Translations under genes and position numbers: made by a program
The notes under the pieces: model-generated
What the model saw: the letters and a program-made list of their open reading frames with translations, nothing else
Databases searched by the model: none
Told to the model about the DNA's origin: nothing
NCBI GenBank assembly: GCA_903897925.1
Contig: CAIUDG010000033.1
Location: forward strand, 1 to 38,222
Direction of reading: 5' to 3'
DNA from: an uncultured beta proteobacterium
GTDB taxonomy: Bacteria; Pseudomonadota; Gammaproteobacteria; Burkholderiales; Burkholderiaceae_C
DNA length: 38,222 bases
Part shown: positions 6,506 through 14,700 of the stretch, in pieces
How the letters are laid out: each line of letters starts with the position of its first letter
How positions within the stretch are numbered: the stretch's first letter is position 1

Positions 6506-7477
6506 GTGGAACTTGTTGTTGGCGTGGGATTTGAGGGCAAGGAGCTGTGCGCGTATGCGGTCAATCGCGAGGGAGAGGGCACGCACTTTCCCGTTGCAGA
6601 CCTATATCGTCGCGGTTTAGACAACACGACAAGAAAATCCATGAGCCGCATCACAACAAACTTCTGCGAATGGAGCCTAGCTGACCCACGTGAATACCTT
6701 CATGAAGTTGGATTTTCAGCGTCAGCGTCAGTGGCCATAAATCAGCATTTTTTTGAGTTCCAAGCAGACGGCACTCGATTCGTAGTGCCGGCACTTCTGC
6801 TCATGCGTGAGATTTTTCGGCCTGCAAAGTTTTTGTTGCCCATGATGTTCAGGCCACATGCTCTTGAACAACTCAGCAAAGCTGAAGTGCTGGCTTCAGG
6901 AGAGACAGTTTTCACTGCGGAAGCAAGCTGGGCCACGCCAGGTCGGGTAAAAAGTTACAGCGATTGGGGCGAGACCATGAACTGGATGAACATTCATCCG
7001 AGCGCAAAGGAAATGGCTTCAAGCGTGCACCGCTACGCGCTTTCTGGCTTTGTGGGACTCGAACTACCGATGGCAACTGCTCAGGTTGTATGTCGAGGTA
7101 TTCGCATAAAGAAAAAAATGTTTGTGACCAGCCTAACGTTGACGACGCTGACACCACTCGACTTCCCGGAATCGCGATTTGCGAAGGCACTTCCCCTGCT
7201 TCACATGCACGCTGGCACTCTCGGCAAGGGAGAGACCCGCGTTACTTCCGCAGCCAATTTTGTGGTCCCGGTTCATATGAATGGCACTGTTGAACTCACA
7301 GACTATGAGTGGGAATTGGTTGAGCCCGTCCTAATGTCCAACAGAAAGTGCAACCAGCCATTTACGCGCTCGCCTCGAGATTTGCTGGACGGTATATTGG
7401 GGAAACTGGCCTCTGGAAAGCCTTGGAGAACCGCACCTTACAAGGTTGGCACTTACCAAAATGCGGTCACAGCGTAA
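6506..7477 (+). pseudogene. Unknown island protein with IS5-transposase-like C-terminal domain, cut by IS66 (5' part)
   Basis: Residues 1-260 match no family I know; a hydrophobic stretch VVPALLLMREIFRPAKF is notable. From about residue 260 the sequence resembles the DNA-binding N-terminal domain (DUF4096) of IS5-type transposases: LTDYEWELVEPVL, RSPRDLLDGILGKL, SGKPWR. There is no DDE catalytic part. The frame stops at TAA 7475-7477, and that stop lies in the left inverted repeat of the IS66 element. Fused across the IS, the original frame was 347 residues. I chose GTG 6506 because GGAG is 6 bases upstream; an ATG at 6500 touches the GGAG directly and is less likely. The truncated protein lacks the last 26 residues, so it may keep some function. 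Confidence 0.72.
7466..7473. repeat. Left 8-bp target-site duplication of the IS66 element
   Basis: GTCACAGC at 7466-7473 is repeated exactly at 10254-10261 on the other side of the element. Eight-base duplications are characteristic of IS66. The perfect match indicates a recent insertion without later rearrangement. Confidence 0.93.
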
Positions 7478-7522
7478 CCGTCTAGCGATCCCATCTTGAA
7501 GTGATCCGCCGTCATCCTGATG

Positions 7523-7549
7523 ATGCCCATTTACAAACCAAATGGGCAT
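7523..7549. promoter_or_regulatory. Hairpin at the start of IS66 tnpA
   Basis: ATGCCCATTT (7523-7532) and AAATGGGCAT (7540-7549) form a perfect 10-bp stem with a 7-base loop. The right arm includes the first possible tnpA ATG (7542). Folding in mRNA would hide that start, leaving the in-frame ATG at 7554. This may limit transposase output or block read-through translation from the host gene. The function is inferred. Confidence 0.5.
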
Positions 7550-7946
7550 TTACATGGGTGCAATAAAGGGCGGGACCAGACGCAATCACAGTGATGCATT
7601 TAAGGCGCAGGTGATAGCCGAGTGCGCACAGCTCGGTAAGTCAGTGTCTGGCGTGGCTTTAGCGCATGGCATTAATTCAAATTTGCTAAGCGCTTGGCTG
7701 CGCAAATCGGAATCGGCCCCTGTTCGACAGATTAACCGTGATGCGTCGTTGGCGGGCGCCCCGAATCTGGCGTCTGAGCAGTTTGTTTCTGTGCATGTGG
7801 CGGCACCCATCGCGCAAAGAAGTTCGCCCACCAGACCATCTGCCATTCAACTTGAACTGCGCCGTGGGAACGCGACGGTGAATGTGACGTGGCCCAGTGA
7901 GCTGGCCAGCGAGTGTGGTTCTTGGTTGCGAGAGTGGCTGCGATGA
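7542..7946 (+). CDS. tnpA: IS66 family TnpA (OrfA), HTH protein
   Basis: This is the small first protein of IS66 elements, with a Tnp_1/OrfA-like helix-turn-helix: TRRNHSDAFKAQVIAEC, then VSGVALAHGINSNLLSAWLRK. The C-terminal part ends in the conserved GSWLREWLR. It is needed with TnpB and TnpC for transposition and probably binds DNA. Two in-frame starts are possible, ATG 7542 (134 residues) and ATG 7554 (130 residues); neither has a good ribosome binding site and the first sits in a hairpin. Its stop overlaps the tnpB start in an ATGA. Confidence 0.9.
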   Translation: MGIYMGAIKGGTRRNHSDAFKAQVIAECAQLGKSVSGVALAHGINSNLLSAWLRKSESAPVRQINRDASLAGAPNLASEQFVSVHVAAPIAQRSSPTRPSAIQLELRRGNATVNVTWPSELASECGSWLREWLR

Positions 7947-8284
7947 TCCGCATAGACGCGCTGTGGTTGGCCACCACCCCGATAGACATGCGCATGGGTA
8001 CAGAGCGTCTGCTGGCACGGGTGGTGCAAGTGTTCGGGGTCGCACAGGCCCATCATGGTTACCTGTTTGCGAATGCGCGTGGCAACCGCATGAAGTTGCT
8101 GTTGCATGATGGCTTTGGCATGTGGTGTGCGGCCCGCCGGCTTAATCAAGGTGGCTTCGAATGGCCGCGCGGTGGCGCTGGTATGGCAACCTCCATCACA
8201 TTGACCAAGCAGCAATTCGATGCGCTGGTGCTGGGGCTCCCATGGAATCGACTGGAACAAATGCAGTCCATTACACGCCTGTGA
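7943..8284 (+). CDS. tnpB: IS66 family TnpB (Orf2)
   Basis: The 113-residue protein has the typical IS66 Orf2 pattern: a start IRIDALWLATTPIDMRMGTE, then HHGYLFANARGNRMKLL and FGMWCAARRL, ending with DALVLGLPW near the C-terminus. Its exact biochemical role is not known, but IS66 elements need it for transposition. The start is ATG 7943, overlapping the tnpA stop (ATGA), which implies coupled translation. A longer frame from 7913 overlaps tnpA by more and is not needed. Confidence 0.92.
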   Translation: MIRIDALWLATTPIDMRMGTERLLARVVQVFGVAQAHHGYLFANARGNRMKLLLHDGFGMWCAARRLNQGGFEWPRGGAGMATSITLTKQQFDALVLGLPWNRLEQMQSITRL

Positions 8285-8366
8285 GAACTGTGAACTGACG
8301 GACGATACAGGGCAATTGGCGGATGCCCTAATTCCAATATCGGTGTATTTTTTGCACAATGCAAAC

Positions 8367-9971
8367 ATGCTCAACGTGCATGAACTCAGCGCCAAAGACT
8401 TTGTCGGTCTGAGTCCAGAGGCCGCCGCAGCATTGGCGGCCAAGGTACTCCAGCACATCGGTCAGCAAGACCAGAGCCTTGCCCAGAACCGGCAGAAAAT
8501 TGAATCGCAGGCAAAGGCCATCGAGTTCAAGGAAGCCCGTATCCAGAGCATTCTTTTTGAATTGCGTCGACTGAAGGCATGGCGCTTTGATGCCAAGACC
8601 GAACGCATGAATGCTGAGCAGCGCCAGTTGTTTGAAGAAACGTTGGCAGCCGACCAGGCCGACCTGGAAGCCCAACTCGCAGCGCTGAAGGCAGCCTCCA
8701 AGGAATCTGGCGACACGCCGAGCACCGACACCCGCCGTCAACCCAAACGCCAGGCCCTGCCAGAACACCTCAAACGGGTGGAGCACCACCACGAGCCTGA
8801 GAACACAACCTGCGGCTGTGGTCAGGCAATGGTGCGCATTGGCGAAGACGTGAGCGAACGCCTGGACATCATTCCGGCCGAATTCTTTGTGCATCGCCAC
8901 ATTCGTGGCAAGTGGACTTGCAAGTGCTGCCAGACGCTGGTGCAAGAGCCGGTCGCGCCACAGGTCATCGACAAAGGCATGCCCACGGCTGGCCTGGTGG
9001 CACACACTGCGGTGAGCCGTTTCGTTGATCACATTCCGTATTACCGGCAAGAACAAATCAACGCCCGCTCGGGCGTTCGCACACCGCGTTCGACGTTGGC
9101 GTCGTGGGGCGGCCAGGCCGGAGCCAGCTTAGTGCCGCTGTATGACGCGCATCGGGAGTTTGTACTGAGTTGCCCGGTGGTGCATGCGGATGAAACGCCC
9201 GTGGCCATGCTGGACCCCGGAGCGGGCAAAACCAAACGGGCTTATATCTGGGCCTATGCCAGGAGCGGATTTGATATCTCACCCGGCGTGGTGTATGAAT
9301 TCTGCTTGGGCAGAGGCGCAAAGTATCCACTGGAATTCCTCCAGGGCTGGTCGGGCACGCTGGTCTGCGATGGCTATGGCGGGTACGAACAGGTATTGCA
9401 AAAGGACAAACGCATTGGCGCCGCATGCATGGCGCACGCACGCCGCAAGTTTGACGAGCTGACTAGGGACAATCTGAGTCCGGTGGCCACGCAGGCTATT
9501 CAGCGCATTGCAGCGCTGTACAAGATCGAGCGCCAGATCAAAAGCTTCTCGGTAGAAGATCGACTTGCAGCAAGACAGGCCAGCTCCAAACCACTCTGCG
9601 AGGACTTGCACGACTGGCTGAAACTGGAGCGCCAGCGCGTGCCCGATGGCAGCGCCACGGCCAAGGCGATTGATTACAGTCTAAATCGCTGGGACGCGCT
9701 CACCGTCTATCTGGACAACGGCGCAGTGCAAATCGACAACAACCATATCGAGAATCTGATTCGTCCGTGGGCGATGGGCAGAAAGGCATGGCTCTTCGCT
9801 GGAAGTGAACTGGCTGGCCAGCGTGCCGCCGTTGTAATGAGCCTGCTGCAATCAGCCAAGCTGCATGGCCATGACCCATGGGCTTATTTGAAAGATGTGC
9901 TGACCCGTCTTCCTGGGCATATGAATAGTCGGATCGACGAGTTACTGCCGCACCGCTGGCAACCAGATTGA
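8367..9971 (+). CDS. tnpC: IS66 family transposase TnpC (DDE)
   Basis: The main IS66 transposase has 534 residues, the usual length. A coiled-coil N-terminus (about 20-115) precedes a zinc-finger domain with CGCG and CKCC cysteine pairs around residues 150-195. The catalytic core has D in VVHADETPV (about 274), D in LVCDGYGGY (about 333) and E in NNHIENLIRPWAMGRK (about 461). The conserved IS66 C-terminal end DPWAYLKDVLTRLPGH follows. The frame is open further upstream to 8220, but that part overlaps tnpB and is not IS66-like, so ATG 8367 is chosen. No frameshift or stop is present, so the enzyme should be functional. Confidence 0.95.
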   Translation: MLNVHELSAKDFVGLSPEAAAALAAKVLQHIGQQDQSLAQNRQKIESQAKAIEFKEARIQSILFELRRLKAWRFDAKTERMNAEQRQLFEETLAADQADLEAQLAALKAASKESGDTPSTDTRRQPKRQALPEHLKRVEHHHEPENTTCGCGQAMVRIGEDVSERLDIIPAEFFVHRHIRGKWTCKCCQTLVQEPVAPQVIDKGMPTAGLVAHTAVSRFVDHIPYYRQEQINARSGVRTPRSTLASWGGQAGASLVPLYDAHREFVLSCPVVHADETPVAMLDPGAGKTKRAYIWAYARSGFDISPGVVYEFCLGRGAKYPLEFLQGWSGTLVCDGYGGYEQVLQKDKRIGAACMAHARRKFDELTRDNLSPVATQAIQRIAALYKIERQIKSFSVEDRLAARQASSKPLCEDLHDWLKLERQRVPDGSATAKAIDYSLNRWDALTVYLDNGAVQIDNNHIENLIRPWAMGRKAWLFAGSELAGQRAAVVMSLLQSAKLHGHDPWAYLKDVLTRLPGHMNSRIDELLPHRWQPD

Positions 9972-9991
9972 AGTCGGCACAATGCTGATGT

Positions 9992-10213
9992 ATGAAAAAC
10001 ATCGAAGCATTAATCGCTGACGGCGGCGACATCACGATTGGCGCGATCTACCCGATCGAATGCGCGGCGACCGCCGCCGACAACCACAACACCGTCGCAA
10101 CGCTGGTTCGCCGGGACAGCGAAACGCTGAACGCTTTACTCAAGCGGCTCGATAAGGCAATTGGGAAGTTCTATGACGATGATGAAATCGTCGACGAAAT
10201 AAACGGCGATTGA
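9992..10213 (+). CDS. Small passenger protein inside the IS66 element
   Basis: A 73-residue protein lies between tnpC and the right inverted repeat, 20 bases after the tnpC stop and in the same direction. It is acidic, with an ending of alternating Asp and Glu (YDDDEIVDEINGD), and its middle looks helical (DSETLNALLKRLDKAIGKF). I know of no defined function. Because it lies between transposase and element end, it travels with the IS. It may be an accessory transposition factor or a DNA-mimic-like acidic protein; neither is supported beyond composition. The frame is short but the codon use looks like that of tnpC. Confidence 0.6.
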   Translation: MKNIEALIADGGDITIGAIYPIECAATAADNHNTVATLVRRDSETLNALLKRLDKAIGKFYDDDEIVDEINGD

Positions 10214-10253
10214 TTCAGCGAATGCCGTCAAGACGGCACGGCTGGACGCTTAC

Positions 10254-10261
10254 GTCACAGC
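10254..10261. repeat. Right 8-bp target-site duplication of the IS66 element
   Basis: GTCACAGC, identical to 7466-7473, starts directly after the right inverted repeat. Joining the two flanks through one copy restores the reading frame of the interrupted gene. Confidence 0.93.
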
Positions 10262-10337
10262 GTGCCGGGATTGGACTCGTCGGGGCGTTTTAGGCGAAGT
10301 AATTCGCGTGCTAGAGACCTCTCGCACGGCACCTTAA
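10262..10337 (+). pseudogene. 3' remnant of the gene interrupted by IS66
   Basis: After the duplication, the frame continues as ACRDWTRRGVLGEVIRVLE and ends at TAA 10335-10337. This is the expected rest of an IS5-type N-terminal domain, in which a WxRRGV-like helix follows the SGKPWR motif. The join with 6506-7473 gives exactly 348 codons without a frameshift, which confirms both the excision points and the reading frame. The remnant has no start of its own and is unlikely to be translated. Confidence 0.8.
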
Positions 10338-10370
10338 GGGTGCAAATGTAGGCCTTCTGCGATTGCACCC
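10338..10370 (+). terminator. Hairpin directly after the interrupted gene
   Basis: GGGTGCAA (10338-10345) and TTGCACCC (10363-10370) form a perfect 8-bp stem with a 17-base loop, starting on the base after the TAA. The position suggests the original terminator of the disrupted gene, although no T-run follows. Confidence 0.45.
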
Positions 10371-10704
10371 AATGGAGGCACGCCTTCTTAGTGCACCAAA
10401 ATCGCCAATAGTGATTGGCCAATGAAATGCGCCCCTGCATTGAACGCACCTCTTGTTTAAGCTGTGTGACTGGGTCCGTCCACTTTTGGTGAAGTCATGC
10501 ATCTAGCGAAAGCAGCTAAATGCCGGTGCACCAAACTGAGGCAGCAACATCGCTGCACTTCCATTTACACATCCTAAAAGTGACTTCAGGCACGCCACGC
10601 AGGTGATTTGTCGAAGCCACCATCGCTACACTTTTGGCAAACTTGGGAACTCTCGGGAGGCTGAAAAAGGTGTACCAAGGCTTTCAGCAACCATCTAAAG
10701 TCCT
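10371..10704. other. Gene-free stretch of the island, before the repeat array
   Basis: I see no convincing coding frame here. One short perfect inverted repeat is present, GCCAAT-AGTG-ATTGGC (10404-10419). The sequence leads into the three 22-bp repeats and, being near the island border, may belong to a transposon end region. Confidence 0.5.
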
Positions 10705-10830
10705 CATTTCACGACTTTAATGTCATCAAAGAAATGGAGCTGAAAAATCCATTTCACGACCTGAATGTAATTCGATTACGTGAAATTTTGGGTTTTCAGA
10801 GGGAAAGTCATTTCACGACTTATTTGTAAT
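10705..10830. repeat. Three spaced copies of a ~22-bp repeat at the island border (transposon-end-like)
   Basis: Copies lie at 10705-10726, 10750-10771 and 10809-10830, all in the same orientation. Each begins CATTTCACGAC. The rest is TTTAATGTCAT, CTGAATGTAAT and TTATTTGTAAT. A partial inverted copy, ATTACGTGAAAT, lies at 10776-10787. The last copy ends 3 bp before the point where comEC homology begins. Spaced direct repeats next to a terminus are the layout of TnsB/TniA-type transposase binding sites in Tn7-like and Tn5053-like elements. No such transposase is in the window, so the assignment is inference. Confidence 0.7.
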
Positions 10831-11637
10831 CCACCACTGGCGGATGGCACTTTGCTCACCCAACACCAGTGCCGCCACCAGTGGCGCCTGCGGACTTTCG
10901 CCCAGGCGTGCCTGGATGCGTTCGCGCACCCACTGGCGCGCCTGCGCCACTGGTGCCTGCCCGGTCTGCGCCAGCCGCAGCGGCGCCACATCGTGCGGCC
11001 CGCTGCGCACATAGGCAGTGGCCTGCAGCCCCTGCTCCCAGAGCCACAATTCGTAGTCAAAACCGTGCGGATTGTGTTGGCCGTGCGGCGCCTTCAGGCG
11101 CAGGCTCAGGCGCCAGCGCTCGCCAGCCCGCAATGGCGGCAATTCGCGCGCGCTGCCGGCGCGCGCGTGGCCGCGCGGATGGACGCCGGCATACCAGCCA
11201 ACATCCAGCAACGGCGGCAGGCGGATTGACTGGCCGTCCAGCAACGCCGACTCCGGCCGCAGCCGAAAACGCCAGGCATGCGGCTGCTGCTGCGGCAACT
11301 GGCTGACCACGCCCTGCACCAGCACATCGCGCCCTTCCCAGCGCGGGTCGAGCGCGCTCTGTTCAAAATACAGGCTGCGCCAGCCGGTCAGCGCAGCCGC
11401 CAGAGCGGCAATACCGAGTAACAGCCAAACGGCGCGCACGCGCCGGCCAAAACGGTGGCACCAAGCCAGCGCGACACCGGCTACGGCGCCAAGCGCCGTC
11501 CATCCATAGGCCCAGGCCGACCACAGCTCGGCTTGCTGCAACTGCAGCACAGTGCCCAGCAGCCAGCCCGCCAGCACCGGAAATGGCCCCAGACGGGCAT
11601 TGCAAGGGACGCCGGAGCCCGGCAATAAAGAAGGCAT
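10813..11637 (-). pseudogene. comEC: comEC (DNA uptake channel), truncated at the island border
   Basis: The N-terminal 268 residues of ComEC/Rec2 are present: membrane segments near residues 20-50 and 65-85, then the DUF4131 region (RDVLVQGVVSQLPQ, GERWRLSLRLK, HNPHGFDYELWLWEQG), up to LVLGEQSAIRQW. Full ComEC has about 750-850 residues and continues with the competence membrane domain and a metallo-beta-lactamase domain. Here homology stops after codon TGG 10836-10834, and the frame runs five or six codons into repeat sequence before TGA at 10813-10815. The missing part is expected on the far side of the island, left of the window. The strain should lack ComEC-dependent transformation. Confidence 0.88.
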
Positions 11638-11790
11638 AGGCTCGGCATGCTAGCCAGATAATCAGCTTGGCCCGGCTCTTGCTATCCAGATTGGACGATG
11701 CAGCGCCCATTAATCGGGCGACAATGAGGTGCATTGCAACCCGAAACCGGGCCCCACAAGGACTGGTATGCGACCCAACGAGAGCCGAAC

Positions 11791-14700
11791 ATGTCTATCC
11801 ACGCCGCGCTGACCCACGTTACCCATTACACCTACGACAAACTGGTCAATCTCGGCCCCCAAGTGATCCGCCTGCGCCCGGCACCGCACTGCCGCAGCAA
11901 AATCATTTCCTATTCACTCAAAGTGGAACCGGAAACACACTTTCTAAACTGGCAACAGGACCCGTATGCCAACTACCAGGCTCGCCTGGTGTTTCCGGAA
12001 AAGACCCGGGAGTTCAAGGTCAGTGTCGACCTGGTGGTGGAAATGGCGGTGTACAACCCGTTTGACTTCTTCCTGGAGCCCAGCGCCGAAGAATTCCCGT
12101 TCCAGTACGAGGCCCTGCTGAAGCACGAACTGGCGCCCTATCTGGTGACCGAGGCAGCAACGCCCAAACTGGACGCCTTCCTGGAACAAGTCGACCGCAG
12201 CAAACGCCGCACCATCGACTTCCTGGTCGACATCAACCAGCTGGTGCACAAGGCCATCAACTACACCATCCGCATGGAACCCGGCGTACAAACGCCGGAA
12301 GAAACCCTGGCGCTGGGTTCAGGCTCCTGCCGCGACTCCGGCTGGCTGCTGGTGCAAATGCTGCGCCGTTGCGGTCTGGCAGCGCGCTTTGTCTCGGGCT
12401 ACCTGATCCAGCTGACACCGGATGTGAAATCGCTCGACGGCCCGAGCGGCACCACGGTCGACTTCACCGATCTGCACGCCTGGTGCGAGGTCTACCTGCC
12501 GGGCGCGGGCTGGATCGGTCTGGACGCCACCTCCGGCCTGCTCGCTGGCGAGGGCCATATTCCACTGGCCTGCACACCGCAGCCTTCGGGCGCAGCACCG
12601 ATTGAAGGCGGCGTGGACAAATGCGAAGTCGAGTTTTCGCACCACATGCAGATCGCCCGCCTGTACGAATCGCCGCGCGTCACCAAACCCTATACGCCGG
12701 AGCAATGGCAACAGGTTATGGACCTGGGCGCGCAGGTAGACCGCGAACTGGTCGCCGGCGATGTGCGCCTGACCATGGGCGGCGAACCCACCTTCGTCGC
12801 CGTCAACGACCGCGACGCACCAGAATGGAACACCGACGCCCTGGGTCCGACCAAACGCGGCTTTGCCACCGCGCTGGTACACAAGCTGCGCGCCGAATAC
12901 GGCGAAGGCGGCTTTCTGCACTTCGGCCAGGGCAAGTGGTATCCCGGCGAGCAACTGCCGCGCTGGGCTCTGAACATCTACTGGCGCGCCGACCAGCAAC
13001 CGGTCTGGAACGATCCAACGCTGTTCACCGACGAGCGTGAACCCACGCACTACACCAGTGCCGACGCCGGCAACTTCATCCGCACCCTGGCCGCCAAACT
13101 CGGTCTGACCGACAAATTCATCCAGGCCGGCTACGAAGACACCTGGTATTACCTGTGGCGCGAACGCCGCCTGCCGGTCAATGTCGACCCGTTTAACTCG
13201 CGCCTGGACGACGAGATGGAGCGCTCGCGCCTGCGCCGCGTATTCGCGCAAAAACTCGACAGCGTGATTGGCTATGTGCTGCCGCTGCGCTCCGGCACCG
13301 GCCCACGCCTGACCGGCCCCGAGTGGATCACCGGCCCCTGGTTCTTCCGCGACGAACGCATGTACCTGATGCCGGGCGACTCGCCCATGGGCCTGCGCCT
13401 GCCGCTGGATTCGCTGCCCTGGGTCAGCGAGGGCGACTTTCCCTACCTGGTGGAACAAGACCCGAGCACGCTGCGCGACGCCCTGCCCAGCCACGCGGCG
13501 CTGGCCGCCCGTTACACCCCAGGTGCCAACGCCAGCGCAGCGACAGCAGCAGCAGCGGCGGCAGCCGGCGGAGCCAGCAACGCCACGGCAAAGTCCAGCG
13601 CCGCCGGCACCACGCCGTACCTGGCCGGCACCGGCGCCCAGAGCGAAGCCGCCCGCAAGCAGCAAAGCCGCACCAGCAGCGCGCTGAACCGGGTTGCCAG
13701 CAACGCCCAGAGCGCGGTGCAGGCTGAACCGGCCGACTTCGCCCGGGTACCGGCGCGCCAGGAGTCCGCCCACTGGATCACCCGCACCGCCCTGTGCGTC
13801 GAAGTGCGCGACCCGCGCCGTGCCAACGGCCCCAAGGCCGAAGCCATTGGTAGCGCGTCCGGCGTGCTGTATGTCTTCATGCCGCCGCTGGAATTGCTGG
13901 AAGACTACCTCGACCTGCTGGCCGCCATCGAAGCCACCGCCACCGAGCTGAAAGTCAAGCTGGTGCTCGAAGGCTATCCGCCACCGCGCGACCCGCGCCT
14001 GAAACTGCTGCAGGTCACGCCGGACCCGGGCGTGATTGAAGTCAACATCCACCCGGTCAGCAACTGGAAAGAACTGGTCTACAACACCGAATTCCTCTAC
14101 AACGCGGCCTTCGAGTCGCGCCTGTCGGCGGAAAAATTCATGACCGACGGGCGCCACACCGGCACCGGCGGGGGCAACCACTTTGTCATGGGCGGCGCCA
14201 CGCCGGCCGACAGTCCGTTCCTGCGCAAGCCGGAACTGCTGGCCAGCTTGCTGCTCTACTGGCACAACCATCCCTCCCTGAGCTATCTGTTCAGCGGCAT
14301 GTTTGTCGGCCCGACCAGCCAGGCCCCGCGCGTCGACGAAGCCCGCAACGACCAGCTCTACGAACTCGAAATTGCCATCGAACAGATTTACGCCAACCGC
14401 GAAAAATATGGCCAGAGCATGCCGCCCTGGCTGGTCGACCGCACGCTGCGCAACATCCTGATCGACGTCACCGGCAACACCCACCGCAGCGAGTTTTCGA
14501 TCGACAAGATGTATTCGCCGGACTCCGCCACCGGACGCCTGGGCCTGCTCGAGCTGCGCGCCTTTGAAATGCCGCCACACCCGCACATGAGCAGCGTGCA
14601 GCAGCTGCTGCTGCGCGCCCTGGTGGCGCGCTTCTGGAACCAGCCCTACCAGGCCCCGGCCACCCGCTGGGGCACCGAGCTGCATGACCGCTTCATGCTG

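Larger units (their letters stand above)
7474..10253 (+). mobile_element. Complete IS66-family insertion sequence (2780 bp)
   Basis: The ends are imperfect inverted repeats of about 26 bp: the left end begins GTAACCGTC, and the right end, read inward, begins GTAAGCGTC. Both continue with matching AGC and TCTTGA blocks. The element encodes tnpA, tnpB and tnpC in the usual order, plus a small fourth gene. All frames are intact, and an exact 8-bp duplication flanks it, so it is probably active or recently active. It interrupts the preceding gene near its 3' end. Confidence 0.95.

Noticed and set aside
6315..6620. 101-residue plus-strand frame between capP and the unknown gene
   Set aside because: It overlaps both neighbours in another frame and shows no motif or convincing start.
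6506..7477. TnsE or another named Tn7 component
   Set aside because: The position near a transposon-like end made this tempting, but I see no motif that supports TnsE; only the IS5-like C-terminal domain can be argued.
10705..10830. CRISPR array
   Set aside because: Only three imperfect copies, unequal spacing (45 and 59 bp), no cas genes, and the last copy lies at the comEC break; a transposon end fits better.
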